Below, in pieces: positions 24,339 through 34,217 of a stretch of 64,000 bases of DNA; the first letter of the stretch is position 1; every line of letters begins with the position of its first letter. The translations under genes were made by a program, and so were the position numbers. The DNA is from Methylophaga sp. UBA3192. Lineage in GTDB: Bacteria > Pseudomonadota > Gammaproteobacteria > Nitrosococcales > Methylophagaceae. The notes beneath the pieces are model-generated. The model was not told where the DNA came from. It ran no database searches and saw only the letters and a program-made list of their open reading frames with translations. The DNA lies in contig DEXE01000006.1 in NCBI GenBank assembly GCA_002363955.1, positions 124,001-188,000 of the forward strand, in the 5' to 3' direction.

Positions 24339-24842
24339 ATGGACCTGAATTTACATGACATACATGCCGAGTCAATTGAGCTGGCTCTGGATCGGGCGCG
24401 ACAATATCGCTCATTGTTAGAGCCTGAAATCGCGGAAAGTATCTGTCTGGATATCCTTAATATCGAGCCGGAAAATCAGGCCGCATTAGTGGTTTACATC
24501 CTGGCACTCACGGATCAGATCAGTATCAGTGGCAGTCAGTCGCCGTTTCAGGACATTGAAGTAGCGATCGCAAAACTGAGCAGCGAATATAAACAGATTT
24601 ACTACACCGGGATTGTGCTGGAACGGCGCGCCCGCTTTATGCTGACCCAGCCTATGTCGCGGGCCTTTGCCTACGATTATTTTATTAAAGCGTTAGAGTG
24701 CTATCAGCAGGCTGAGCAAATGCGTCCGGATCACAATGATGAAGCCATTCTGCGCTGGAACAGCTGTGTGCGTACCATTCAGCGTGAAAAACTCGAACCG
24801 TTGTCGGAGACTGATCAGATTGTTATGAGCCGGGAAAGCTGA
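24339..24842 (+). CDS. TPR-like hypothetical protein leading the sdh operon
   Basis: A 167-residue, all-helical cytoplasmic protein with tetratricopeptide-like helices (for example Glu-Cys-Tyr-Gln-Gln-Ala-Glu-Gln-Met-Arg-Pro-Asp near residue 130). I recognise no named family. Its stop overlaps the start of the sdh cytochrome gene (TGATG), so the two are coupled. A role in assembling or regulating the succinate dehydrogenase complex is suggested by this coupling only. Confidence 0.7.
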   Translation: MDLNLHDIHAESIELALDRARQYRSLLEPEIAESICLDILNIEPENQAALVVYILALTDQISISGSQSPFQDIEVAIAKLSSEYKQIYYTGIVLERRARFMLTQPMSRAFAYDYFIKALECYQQAEQMRPDHNDEAILRWNSCVRTIQREKLEPLSETDQIVMSRES

Positions 24843-25429
24843 TGGCCTTATTGCAAGTTAAAAAGCGCCTGATGGCGATGGCCGGTCTGGTGCTGACCGT
24901 GTATTTAATCTTTCATATGCTCAGTAATCTGAGCTTTTTCAGTCCCGAGCAATATCAGGTGTTTTATGATTTTTATAATCAACCGCTGATTCGCTGGCCT
25001 TTATGGCTATTAGTGGCAGCGTCATTGGTGTTTCATGTGATTGTGGCGGTGCAAATCCGACTGCATAACAGCAAGGCCAGAGTTCATGCCTATCATCACC
25101 GGCAGCATCATTTTATTCCCGCCTGGCTGGTCTCCATCGTTATCACGCTGATTCTGCTGTTTATTGTCTGGCATATGGCGCAAATGTGGTCATTTGGTGG
25201 TGCTGATATATACGGCCAGACAGTCACCTTATTCAGTTCAGTCTGGCAATTAGCGATTTACCTGGGGGGCGTGCTATTAATAGGACTGCATTTGCAGCAT
25301 TCGTTAACCAATGTGTTGCAAACCCTGGGCAAAACCTCAAAACAGTTTTACTGGATCAGCACTGCAATTGTCGTGTTATTGGTGGTGGGATTTGCCATCG
25401 TGCCAATAGTGGCCTACTGGAAAGCATAA
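24842..25429 (+). CDS. sdhC: Succinate dehydrogenase/fumarate reductase cytochrome b subunit
   Basis: A 195-residue membrane protein with five helices and several histidines inside or near them (H24, H64 and further ones near 130 and 155) that could bind two b-type hemes. This is the single-subunit anchor plan of B-type succinate:quinone oxidoreductases. It is followed directly by the flavoprotein gene with no gap. In complexes of this type the anchor exchanges electrons with quinone. Whether the complex runs as dehydrogenase or reductase cannot be read here. Confidence 0.85.
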   Translation: MALLQVKKRLMAMAGLVLTVYLIFHMLSNLSFFSPEQYQVFYDFYNQPLIRWPLWLLVAASLVFHVIVAVQIRLHNSKARVHAYHHRQHHFIPAWLVSIVITLILLFIVWHMAQMWSFGGADIYGQTVTLFSSVWQLAIYLGGVLLIGLHLQHSLTNVLQTLGKTSKQFYWISTAIVVLLVVGFAIVPIVAYWKA

Positions 25430-27370
25430 ATGACTGACGAACAACCATTAGACAGCTTTTCCCCGAAAGGTCCGCTGGAACAACGCTGGACCCAGCATAA
25501 ATACAATCTGCGAGTAGTCAGTCCGGCTAATCGAAAACGTTACCGGGTGATTGTGGTAGGAACCGGTCTGGCAGGCGCTTCTGCAGCGGCGTCACTTGCC
25601 GAAATGGGGTATCAGGTTAAGACTTTCTGTTTTCAGGATAGTCCGCGCCGGGCACACAGTATTGCGGCTCAGGGCGGTATTAATGCTGCCAAGAATTATC
25701 ATAATGATGGGGACAGTGTCTGGCGCCTGTTTTACGACATGATTAAAGGCGGTGATTTTCGGGCCCGTGAATCCAATGTATTCCGTCTGGCGGAACTGAG
25801 TACGTCGATTATTGATCAGGCTGTAGCGCAAGGTGTGCCATTTGCCCGTGAATACAGTGGTTATCTGGCCAATCGTTCATTTGGTGGTGCGCAGGTATCC
25901 CGAACCTTTTATGCTCGCGGCCAAACCGGACAGCAGTTATTACTTGGTGCCTATCAGGCGATGAGCCGGCAGATTGCTGAAGGTCATATCGAACATTTTT
26001 CCCGTTGTGAAATGCAGGATCTGATCAAAATTGATGGCAAGGCCAAAGGGATTGTGGTCAGGGATTTACTGACCGGGGAATTAAGTTCGCATCTGGCCGA
26101 TTGTGTAGTGCTTTGTACTGGTGGCTACAGTAACGCTTTTTACCTGTCGACCAATGCCAAAGGCTGTAACACCTCGGCTATCTGGCGTGCCCATAAACAC
26201 GGCGCGTTATTTGCCAATCCCTGTTTTACACAGATACATCCCACCTGCATTCCACAACATGGTGAGCTGCAATCCAAACTCACGTTAATGAGCGAATCAT
26301 TGCGCAACGATGGTCGCATCTGGGCACCGAAAAATCCTGCCGATTGCGGACGCGATCCACGGGATATTCTGGAACAGGATAGGGATTATTTTCTGGAGCG
26401 CATGTATCCGGCTTTTGGCAATCTGGTGCCACGCGATATTGCCTCACGGGCGGTCAAACATATTTGTGATGATGGACGTGGCGTTGGGCATGAAATCAAT
26501 GGTCAGAAGCTGGGTGTGTATCTGGATTTTGCTGATGCCATCAAAGAACAGGGTGCCGATGTCATCAATGAAAAATATGGCAACCTGTTTGATATGTATC
26601 AGCGGATCACTTCTGAAGATCCTACTAAACAACCAATGCGAATTTATCCTGCGGTACATTACACCATGGGGGGATTGTGGGTGGATTACAATCTGATGAC
26701 CTCAGTTGATGGTCTGTTCGCCGGTGGTGAAGCCAACTTTTCCGATCACGGTGCCAATCGTTTGGGGGCCAGTGCGTTAATGCAGGGCTTGGCAGATGGC
26801 TATTTTATTCTGCCGACGACGGTATCCGATTATCTTGCCCGACAAACGCCTTTGGAAGATAAATACTATCCCGAAGTGCAGCAGGCTATGAACTATTCGC
26901 AATCGCGTCTGGATCGACTGTTAAATGCGCCTGAACCTAAACAAACGCCCGATCATTTTCATCGTCGGCTGGGTAAGATCTTATGGGATCACTGCGGCAT
27001 GGCACGTAATGAATTTGCTTTAAAGCAGGCGATTGAAGAGATTCAGCAACTACGTGAACAGTTTTGGCGTGAAATCAAAATCAGCGGTAACGATAAACAG
27101 CTGAATCAAACCCTGGAAAGAGCAGGCCGGGTTGCCGACTTTATGGAACTGGGTGAGTTAATGTGTATTGATGCCCTGAGCCGTGAAGAGTCCTGTGGCT
27201 GTCATGCCCGTGTAGAACATCTGACCAGCAACGGTGAAGTGCAACGGCGTGATAACGATTTTGGATTTGTTTCTGCCTGGCAATTTACCGGTGACGTTGT
27301 GCAGCCAAAACTGATCAAAGAGCCTTTGCATTTTGATTTTGTCAGCCCCGGGATACGGAATTACCAATGA
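25430..27370 (+). CDS. sdhA: Succinate dehydrogenase/fumarate reductase flavoprotein subunit
   Basis: A 646-residue catalytic subunit. The FAD-binding GxGxxG-like Gly-Thr-Gly-Leu-Ala-Gly-Ala is near residue 44, the covalent-FAD histidine is in [10 protein letters not shown] near 76, and the substrate-site His-Tyr-Thr-Met-Gly-Gly-Leu appears near 410. The length and the [10 protein letters not shown] segment are typical of the non-classical (B-type) enzymes also found in epsilonproteobacteria and Bacteroidetes. The stop overlaps sdhB by four bases. Confidence 0.93.
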   Translation: MTDEQPLDSFSPKGPLEQRWTQHKYNLRVVSPANRKRYRVIVVGTGLAGASAAASLAEMGYQVKTFCFQDSPRRAHSIAAQGGINAAKNYHNDGDSVWRLFYDMIKGGDFRARESNVFRLAELSTSIIDQAVAQGVPFAREYSGYLANRSFGGAQVSRTFYARGQTGQQLLLGAYQAMSRQIAEGHIEHFSRCEMQDLIKIDGKAKGIVVRDLLTGELSSHLADCVVLCTGGYSNAFYLSTNAKGCNTSAIWRAHKHGALFANPCFTQIHPTCIPQHGELQSKLTLMSESLRNDGRIWAPKNPADCGRDPRDILEQDRDYFLERMYPAFGNLVPRDIASRAVKHICDDGRGVGHEINGQKLGVYLDFADAIKEQGADVINEKYGNLFDMYQRITSEDPTKQPMRIYPAVHYTMGGLWVDYNLMTSVDGLFAGGEANFSDHGANRLGASALMQGLADGYFILPTTVSDYLARQTPLEDKYYPEVQQAMNYSQSRLDRLLNAPEPKQTPDHFHRRLGKILWDHCGMARNEFALKQAIEEIQQLREQFWREIKISGNDKQLNQTLERAGRVADFMELGELMCIDALSREESCGCHARVEHLTSNGEVQRRDNDFGFVSAWQFTGDVVQPKLIKEPLHFDFVSPGIRNYQ

Positions 27371-28092
27371 ATTTTATTCTGCATATATGGCGTCAGGCTT
27401 CTCCCCAAGACGACGGGTTTTTTGAAAAGCATGAGTTGGAAGTGGAAGCAGAATCTTCTTTTCTGGAAATGCTTGATGCCTTGAATGAACGGCTTATCGG
27501 TCTTGGAAAAGAAGCGATTGTCTTTGATCATGACTGTCGTGAAGGGATCTGTGGCAGTTGCAGTCTGGTGATTAACGGTGAACCGCATGGACGGCATCAG
27601 GCCACTACGACCTGTCAGCAATATATGCGTGACTATCATGATCAGAATGAATTATGGATTGAACCCTGGCGAGCTACAGCGTTTCCGGTGATAAAGGATT
27701 TGATGGTGGATCGCAGTGCGTTTGATCGTATTATTCAGGCGGGGGGCTACATCCCTGTCAGAACCGGCGCTGCGCCGGAAGCCAACACTCAGCCAGTCGC
27801 TAAACCCGTCGCTGACAAAGCGTTTGATGCAGCAACCTGCATTGGCTGTGGTGCTTGCGTGGCGGTATGTCCCAATGCCTCAGCTACATTGTTTATCGCA
27901 GCCAAAGTCAGTCATTTGAGTAGTCTTCCACAGGGACAGCTGGACACAAAGCGTCCCGCCAGAATGTTAGCCCGTATGGAAGCTGAAGGCTTTGGCAGTT
28001 GCAGTAATTACCGGGAATGTGAGCGGGTTTGCCCTAAACAGATCGGTACAGATACCATTAGCAAAATGAATAAACTGTTATACCAACGTTAA
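27367..28092 (+). CDS. sdhB: Succinate dehydrogenase/fumarate reductase iron-sulfur subunit
   Basis: A 241-residue electron-transfer subunit. The 2Fe-2S ligands are in Cys-Arg-Glu-Gly-Ile-Cys-Gly-Ser-Cys near residue 57 and a later cysteine near 79. The C-terminal half has [12 protein letters not shown] near 160 and a second set ending Cys-Glu-Arg-Val-Cys-Pro-Lys near 220, for the 4Fe-4S and 3Fe-4S clusters. It starts by ATGA overlap with sdhA and ends the four-gene operon. Confidence 0.93.
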   Translation: MNFILHIWRQASPQDDGFFEKHELEVEAESSFLEMLDALNERLIGLGKEAIVFDHDCREGICGSCSLVINGEPHGRHQATTTCQQYMRDYHDQNELWIEPWRATAFPVIKDLMVDRSAFDRIIQAGGYIPVRTGAAPEANTQPVAKPVADKAFDAATCIGCGACVAVCPNASATLFIAAKVSHLSSLPQGQLDTKRPARMLARMEAEGFGSCSNYRECERVCPKQIGTDTISKMNKLLYQR

Positions 28093-28128
28093 CCCCGGCA
28101 ACATTCATGATTAAATAACCCCGGAATC

Positions 28129-28141
28129 TGCCATTACGGCA
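28129..28141. promoter_or_regulatory. TGCC-N5-GGCA box before the DUF389 gene
   Basis: TGCCATTACGGCA lies 52 bases ahead of the DUF389 start. It shares eleven of thirteen bases with the box at 24303 and twelve of thirteen with the one at 39027. A TATAAC (28160-28165) follows and could be the -10 box. Confidence 0.3.
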
Positions 28142-28193
28142 AGTTCTGTTACATCATTGTATAACGCGCTTAACCCCCTTCCGGAGCCTCTAG

Positions 28194-30116
28194 ATGGTAG
28201 AAGATCTGCTCAGCAAACTTGATTCAATTACGGATAAACGTCGGGTGGTGCTGATATTTTCGGCCGAAGATGAGCAGGAAGTTCAAGATCAGATATTGCC
28301 TAAATTACCCGAGCAGCAATGGGAAATCGAACTCAGCAATTTTCAGGCAGCACAACAGTATCAATTTGCTGATGATCAATTGGTGATCAGCTACCTCAAT
28401 GATGAATGTCTGCGAGATTTGATGTTACAGGCGCGTGAACAGGAGTGGACAATAGGCCTGTTACCGCATCCCGGAATGAAACACGCACGTTACGGGTTTG
28501 GCATTGCTGCCAACTTAGATGATGCCCTCAGCGATATTATGAATAACGATGCATCGCAACTGGATTTGTTGCTATGCAATCAACGTCCGGTTTTCAATTC
28601 GGTCATTGTGGGACAAACTTTTACTCTGGTGCCCGGTGAAGCAATGGTTGAGCCATTCTGGGCTCGCGTTCGACGTTTCTGGCGTTTAATGCGCAGTCTG
28701 AAAGAAGTGCGTTTTACCCCCTTTACCATTACCACGCAGAAAGAAAAGGTTGTTGAAACCGCTGCTTTCGGAATCGTGGCGGTTGAGCATGGCAGAAGTT
28801 CAGTTTTATCACGTCGTTTTATGCCTGACTCCAACGCCAATGATGGCATGTTGCATGCTTTAGTACTGGCGCCGCGAAGCGTATTTGAAATGTTACGGTT
28901 TTTATTTGCTTCATTGTTCATGCGCAATATCTGGAGCCGAAATAACCCGCCGTTTATAGGTTTTATTAAAAGCAGCCAGTTAAAGCTGGAAACCAGTAAA
29001 CCTATTAAATACAACCATGATGAAATGGTATCTGAAGCAGAGCAATTGGAATTTAACGTTGAGCGAAGGGCCGTTCGCCTGATACCCGGACGTTTGCTGG
29101 CATTAGCTGAAAGTGGCGGAGAGCAGAAGGAAATCGTTCGAACACAGGCATTGCCATTGGGCAAAGCTCGTAATGAACTGATCAGTTATCCATTGCCATG
29201 GATGCATCATGCGGCTCCGGAAGAGTTCAAAGATTTATTTATGATGATGCGAGAGAGTGCCAAGGCAACGCCTGCCTATCTAACGCTGATGGTGCTATCT
29301 ACATTACTGGCTGCGTTCGGTTTATTTGCCAATTCCATTCCAGTGGTGATTGGGGCAATGATTCTGGCACCGTTAATGGGACCAATTATTTCGATGTCAC
29401 TGGGCACTCTGCGTCAGGATGATTCTTTGATGCTGGAAAGCGGTAAAAGTATTGCGATAGGTACAGGGCTTTCCTTGCTATGTGCCATGCTTATCGCTTG
29501 GTTCATTCCGCTCAATAATATTAATACCGAAATTGCAGCTCGTATCAGTCCGACGTTGTTGGATTTAGGTGTCGCGGTGGTGTCTGGTATTGCCGGTGCT
29601 TATGCGCATGCTCGTGCTGAAGTGGCCAAAAGTCTGGCCGGTGTGGCGATTGCGGTGGCCTTGGTGCCGCCATTAGCTGTTGCCGGTATTGGTCTGGGGT
29701 GGCTCGACTTTACCGTGTTTTTCGGGGCATTTCTGTTATATCTGACCAACCTGGTGGGCATTATTCTGGCGGCGTTAATTACCTTTATGGTTCTGGGATA
29801 TAGTCCATTCCATCGCGCTAAACGTGGTTTGATGCTGACCCTGGTCATGGTCGCCATTCTGGCTATTCCACTGGCCATTGGTTTTGAGAGAATGGTGGCG
29901 GAAAACAATGTGTTACGTCAGCTGGATGGTCAGGAAATAGCAGGGGTCAAGCTGGTGGATGTCAATGTCAGACCACGAGATCCACTCATTATCAGTTTGA
30001 CGATGGTATCGAAAACCGCAGTGGATGATGCGGTAATGGATGAAGTAAAACAGGAAATTGAACGCCGTTTACAGCAGCCGGTTGTATTGGAAATTGCCGT
30101 CAGGGTGATTCGATAA
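28194..30116 (+). CDS. DUF389 membrane protein (TIGR00341 family)
   Basis: A 640-residue protein. The N-terminal ~370 residues are cytoplasmic and include a DAG-kinase-like/TIGR00341 region. The DUF389 membrane domain (about 375-570) has six or so helices with Gly-Ala-Met-Ile-Leu-Ala-Pro-Leu-Met-Gly-Pro-Ile, the family signature. A small beta-rich C-terminal domain follows. The biochemical role of the family is not established. It stands alone between the sdh operon and a convergent gene. Confidence 0.85.
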   Translation: MVEDLLSKLDSITDKRRVVLIFSAEDEQEVQDQILPKLPEQQWEIELSNFQAAQQYQFADDQLVISYLNDECLRDLMLQAREQEWTIGLLPHPGMKHARYGFGIAANLDDALSDIMNNDASQLDLLLCNQRPVFNSVIVGQTFTLVPGEAMVEPFWARVRRFWRLMRSLKEVRFTPFTITTQKEKVVETAAFGIVAVEHGRSSVLSRRFMPDSNANDGMLHALVLAPRSVFEMLRFLFASLFMRNIWSRNNPPFIGFIKSSQLKLETSKPIKYNHDEMVSEAEQLEFNVERRAVRLIPGRLLALAESGGEQKEIVRTQALPLGKARNELISYPLPWMHHAAPEEFKDLFMMMRESAKATPAYLTLMVLSTLLAAFGLFANSIPVVIGAMILAPLMGPIISMSLGTLRQDDSLMLESGKSIAIGTGLSLLCAMLIAWFIPLNNINTEIAARISPTLLDLGVAVVSGIAGAYAHARAEVAKSLAGVAIAVALVPPLAVAGIGLGWLDFTVFFGAFLLYLTNLVGIILAALITFMVLGYSPFHRAKRGLMLTLVMVAILAIPLAIGFERMVAENNVLRQLDGQEIAGVKLVDVNVRPRDPLIISLTMVSKTAVDDAVMDEVKQEIERRLQQPVVLEIAVRVIR

Positions 30117-30156
30117 AAAACAGCTCAGACCCCAGAAAAAAACAGGGTCTGAGCTG
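30115..30156 (-). terminator. Terminator of the exported methyltransferase gene
   Basis: A perfect twelve-base stem, CAGCTCAGACCC (30121-30132) with GGGTCTGAGCTG (30145-30156), is followed on the minus strand by six U residues. It lies between two convergent genes; the plus side has no U-run but the strong hairpin may slow polymerase there too. Confidence 0.85.
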
Positions 30157-30163
30157 TCAATCA

Positions 30164-30979
30164 TTAAGGTTTGCGAAAACGTAAGGTCATACGATCACTT
30201 TCACCAATCGCCTGATATTTTGCTTTGTCTTTTTCGTTATCGACTCGCAGGTTTGGTGGCAATGTCCAGACACCATTGGGATGATCAGCGGTATCAGCAG
30301 GGTTGGCATTGATTTCGGACTTTTCTTCCAGTACGAATCCTGCCTTTTCAGCCATTGAAATGACATATTCTTCGGTTAGATAACCGCTTTTTTTCATCAC
30401 GGCCAGCGGTGTGCCCGGTTTGGCCCGATGGTCTGTTACGCCGAGAATGCCCCCGGATTTCAGAACATTAAAAATAGCGGTAAATGCCTGATCAGCGAAA
30501 TCTCCCTGAACCCAGTTATGGACATTTCTGAATGTCAGTAAAGCATCTACACTGTTTGGCTCAGCAAACTGCCAGTCAGTTTCCGGGCCAAATTCGGTCA
30601 CCAGCACTTCATCATATAGTTCTGGAGAGGCTTTCAGCCAAGTGTTATATTCCTCACGAAGTGTTTGTCTGTAGGCAGATTGTGTGTCAGCAGGAAATCC
30701 CGCCGCGATTAGTTGGCCTTTACCATGTTTTAACCATGGAGCAAGGATTTCGGTATACCAGCCACGTCCAGGCCATATTTCAGCGACCCGCATATCAGCA
30801 GTAATGCCAAAGAACATCAAGGTTGCTGATGGATGGCGAAACATATCCCTGAGTCTGTTGCTTTCAGCACGTTGAGGACTATCAATTGATCTTTGCAATG
30901 AATCGTCAGCACCAGCTATTTGATTGAAAGGCAGAAGAGCCGCAAAGAGCACAATAGAAAAGATACGTTGCACATACAT
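30164..30979 (-). CDS. Exported class I SAM-dependent methyltransferase-like protein
   Basis: A 271-residue protein with a signal peptide (cut after Ala-Gly-Ala near residue 24). The Rossmann motif I is Glu-Ile-Trp-Pro-Gly-Arg-Gly-Trp near 66, motif II-like acidic residues follow, and a Asn-Val-His-Asn-Trp segment is near 155. Secreted methyltransferase-fold proteins of this kind are widespread in proteobacteria, but their substrate, and whether SAM is available outside the cytoplasm, are unclear. A role as a binding protein is possible. It is monocistronic. Confidence 0.8.
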   Translation of the reverse strand: MYVQRIFSIVLFAALLPFNQIAGADDSLQRSIDSPQRAESNRLRDMFRHPSATLMFFGITADMRVAEIWPGRGWYTEILAPWLKHGKGQLIAAGFPADTQSAYRQTLREEYNTWLKASPELYDEVLVTEFGPETDWQFAEPNSVDALLTFRNVHNWVQGDFADQAFTAIFNVLKSGGILGVTDHRAKPGTPLAVMKKSGYLTEEYVISMAEKAGFVLEEKSEINANPADTADHPNGVWTLPPNLRVDNEKDKAKYQAIGESDRMTLRFRKP

Positions 30980-31202
30980 AATGAACTTCCTGTTTAAATC
31001 GAGGTTAATACATTACTAACTGACTGCATGATACGCTCAAGGTTGCTGGAAATAGTTACGTTTTCCGGCTTAAATTTGTCTTCTGGTAACTTAGCGGGTA
31101 GTTTGAAAGGGAAGACCACCATACGCCACACACTGATATTCTGTATCTGCCTGTCGCAAGTGTGTCCAGAGTAAACTCATTGTGATTAAGATATAAACAA
31201 AT

Positions 31203-33359
31203 ATGTCAGATAACAAAGATAAACTGAAAATTGCCTTATTAAACATCCATGGCTTGATTCGTGGCCACGACCTGGAACTTGGTCGGGATGCCGATACCGG
31301 TGGTCAGACACTTTATGTACTTGAACTGGCCCAGGCCTTATCCGAACAGGAAAAAGTCGGTGAAGTGTTACTGATTACCCGGCGAGTTGTAGACGAAGAA
31401 GTCTCACCGGATTATGCCCGTCCTGTCGAACAGCTTAACGATAAACTAAAAATCATTCGCATTGATGCCGGACCTGATGCTTATCTGGCGAAAGAACAGA
31501 TCTGGGAACATCTGGATACGTTTGCCGATAATCTGGTGGATTATTTCCGCAGACAGGCGTTTTTACCGGATATTTTGCACAGTCATTACGCTGACTCCGG
31601 GTTGGTGGCATCACATATCGCCAACCAACTAGGCATTCCTCTGATACATACCGGTCATTCATTGGGACGTGTTAAACGCAGAAGACTCTTGGCCAGTGGC
31701 GTGGATATTGCCCAACTGGAACAGCAGTACAAAATGACTCAGCGCATCGAGGCGGAAGAAATTACCCTGGCGACGGCAGAGCGGGTAATAACCAGTACCC
31801 ATCAGGAAATTGAAGAGCAATACGAGCTGTATGATCATTATCAGCCAGCACAAATGCGTATTGTGCCGCCGGGTACCAATGTTCAGCAATTTACCCCGCC
31901 AAAAGGCGATGAGTTGCAAAGTGAATTATTCAAACGTATTACCCAGCATCTGGATGAACCGGAAAAACCGATAATTCTGGCGTTATCCCGTCCAGATAAA
32001 CGTAAAAATATTGTCAGTTTGATTGAGGCCTATGGTCAGTCTGAAATATTGCAGCGACATGCCAATATATTGATTATTGCCGGTAACCGGGATGATATTG
32101 ATGATCTGGAACGTGGTGCGCAGGAAGTGTTCCATGAACTTCTGGTAGCGATTGATCGTTATGATCTTTATGGCAAAGTCACCATCCCCAAACATCATCG
32201 TCGTGATGAAGTGCCACTGATTTACCGTATTGCTGCTGCCACCATGGGAGTATTTGTCAATCCTGCCCTGACTGAGCCTTTCGGTCTGACACTGATTGAA
32301 GCGGCTGCCAGCGGCTTACCGATTGTTGCCACTGAAGACGGTGGCCCCAGAGATATCATGGCCAATTGTTTAAATGGTGAATTGATTGATCCTCTGGAAG
32401 TTTCCAGCATCAGTTCAGCGATTGAAAAGTTGATTCTGGACCAGGAATATTGGCAGCAGTGCCAGCAAAATGGATTAAAGGGCGTAACGCAACATTATTC
32501 CTGGCATGCCCATGCCAAACGTTATCTGGAAATCATTGAACCGATAGCCGCCCGGACGGAGAAACTGTTACGCCTTCCGGTTGAACGTCGTGAATCCGGA
32601 CGCGATGAGAGGGCATTGGTCACCGATCTGGACTTGAATCTGGTGGGTGATGATGAATCCTTGCAGGCGTTGGTGAATTTGCTTCGTGAACATCGTAAAA
32701 GTACCAAGTTTGTGATTGCTACAGGGCGGCGGCTGGATCAGGCTCTGAAGTTGATGAAAAAACATCGTATTCCAGAACCGGATATTCTGATAACCAGTAG
32801 TGGCAGTGAGATTTATTACGCACCCAAACTGACACCGGATACGGCGTGGACCAAACATATTGATCATTTATGGTTGCCACACCGGGTCAGCAAACTACTT
32901 GATGAGGTTCCCGGTCTGGAGCGTCAGCCCAAGTCAGAACAAAGCCAGTTCAAGCTGAGCTACTACATCAATCGTGAGCAGGTCGATGTTGAAGAGGTCA
33001 AATCGTTGTTGCACCGTGAAGAATTATCAGTGCATGTACAATTAGCATTTGGTCAGTATCTCGATATTATGCCGTTAAGGGCGTCGAAGGGCATGGCCTT
33101 GCGGTTTGTGGCTGATCGTTGGCAAATGCCATTGGAACGTATCTGTGTCGCAGGTGGTAGTGGGGCGGATGAGGATATGATGCGTGGTAATACCCTGGCT
33201 GTCGTAGTGGCAAACAGACATCATGAGGAACTGTCACAGCTGGAGGATTTCTCACATATTTATTTCGCCCATAAACCATTTGCTGCAGGGATTATGGAAG
33301 CAATTGAGTATTACAATTTTTTTGAAATCCATTCTGAACAAGCAACAGGTTCACGTTAA
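31203..33359 (+). CDS. sps: Sucrose-phosphate synthase
   Basis: A 718-residue two-domain enzyme that makes sucrose-6-phosphate from UDP-glucose and fructose-6-phosphate for osmoprotection. The GT-B glycosyltransferase covers residues 1-460, with Gly-Gly-Gln-Thr-Leu-Tyr near 35 and the Glu-Pro-Phe-Gly-Leu-Thr-Leu-Ile-Glu-Ala signature near 358. A HAD-like domain covers about 470-715, but its motif I is Asp-Leu-Asp-Leu-Asn and the usual motif IV Gly-Asp-Ser-Gly-Asn-Asp is Gly-Gly-Ser-Gly-Ala-Asp, so it is probably not catalytic. The next gene supplies the phosphatase, starting right after this stop. Confidence 0.95.
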   Translation: MSDNKDKLKIALLNIHGLIRGHDLELGRDADTGGQTLYVLELAQALSEQEKVGEVLLITRRVVDEEVSPDYARPVEQLNDKLKIIRIDAGPDAYLAKEQIWEHLDTFADNLVDYFRRQAFLPDILHSHYADSGLVASHIANQLGIPLIHTGHSLGRVKRRRLLASGVDIAQLEQQYKMTQRIEAEEITLATAERVITSTHQEIEEQYELYDHYQPAQMRIVPPGTNVQQFTPPKGDELQSELFKRITQHLDEPEKPIILALSRPDKRKNIVSLIEAYGQSEILQRHANILIIAGNRDDIDDLERGAQEVFHELLVAIDRYDLYGKVTIPKHHRRDEVPLIYRIAAATMGVFVNPALTEPFGLTLIEAAASGLPIVATEDGGPRDIMANCLNGELIDPLEVSSISSAIEKLILDQEYWQQCQQNGLKGVTQHYSWHAHAKRYLEIIEPIAARTEKLLRLPVERRESGRDERALVTDLDLNLVGDDESLQALVNLLREHRKSTKFVIATGRRLDQALKLMKKHRIPEPDILITSSGSEIYYAPKLTPDTAWTKHIDHLWLPHRVSKLLDEVPGLERQPKSEQSQFKLSYYINREQVDVEEVKSLLHREELSVHVQLAFGQYLDIMPLRASKGMALRFVADRWQMPLERICVAGGSGADEDMMRGNTLAVVVANRHHEELSQLEDFSHIYFAHKPFAAGIMEAIEYYNFFEIHSEQATGSR

Positions 33360-34217
33360 ATGAGTGCAAGACTATTACTCTGTACCGATATGGATCGCAC
33401 GGTGATCCCTAATGGAATGCAGGCAGAACATCCTGATGCACGCCGGCGGTTCCGTAAGTTCTGTCAGTCTGAGCAGGTTTGTCTGGTTTATGTGACTGGG
33501 CGTCATCGCCAGTTGGTTGAAAAAGCGATTCGTACCTACAGCCTGCCTTCACCGGATTATATTATCAGTGATGTAGGCACCAAAATATTTCAGTTTAAAG
33601 ATAAACACTGGCAAGAAGTGCAGAGTTGGTGTGATGAAATTGCAAAAGACTGGAACGGGCGGTCACACTCAGATCTGAAAGCCTTACTGAGTGATATTAA
33701 AGATCTGCAATTGCAGGAGTTCAGTAAGCAAAACACACACAAGCTGAGTTTTTATCTGCCGCTCTACCTCAATAAAGATAAGGTCATAAATGAGGTGCAT
33801 AGCCACCTGCAAAAAAATGGCATTAACGCTTCGGTGATGTGGAGTATTGATGAACTTACTAATGTCGGTTTGCTGGATGTGTTACCAGAAAATGCCACCA
33901 AACTACATGCGATTGAATTTCTGCAAAACCGGCTGGGCTATGCTGATAATGAGGTGGTTTTCGCCGGAGACAGTGGCAATGACATGCCGGTATTGGCGAG
34001 CCCCATACAATCAGTGGTGGTCCATAACGCATCAGATGAAATCAAAGCCATGGCGCAACAACTGGTCGCCGAAAATGGTCATCCACAATCACTCTATATT
34101 GCTGTCGATCCAGGTCCACTTGGGATGAACGGCAATTACAGTGCCGGCGTTTTACAAGGTGTCTGGCATTACATCGAGGGGTTAAGACAGCAACTAGAAG
34201 CGAGAGATCATTCATGA
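33360..34217 (+). CDS. spp: Sucrose-6-phosphate phosphatase
   Basis: A 285-residue HAD-IIB phosphatase that releases sucrose from sucrose-6-phosphate. Motif I is Asp-Met-Asp-Arg-Thr (D9, D11), and motif IV is the intact Gly-Asp-Ser-Gly-Asn-Asp near residue 205. An Ala-Ser-Asp cap with Thr-Lys-Ile lies between. It starts directly after the sps stop codon and overlaps the fructokinase start by four bases. Confidence 0.93.
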   Translation: MSARLLLCTDMDRTVIPNGMQAEHPDARRRFRKFCQSEQVCLVYVTGRHRQLVEKAIRTYSLPSPDYIISDVGTKIFQFKDKHWQEVQSWCDEIAKDWNGRSHSDLKALLSDIKDLQLQEFSKQNTHKLSFYLPLYLNKDKVINEVHSHLQKNGINASVMWSIDELTNVGLLDVLPENATKLHAIEFLQNRLGYADNEVVFAGDSGNDMPVLASPIQSVVVHNASDEIKAMAQQLVAENGHPQSLYIAVDPGPLGMNGNYSAGVLQGVWHYIEGLRQQLEARDHS

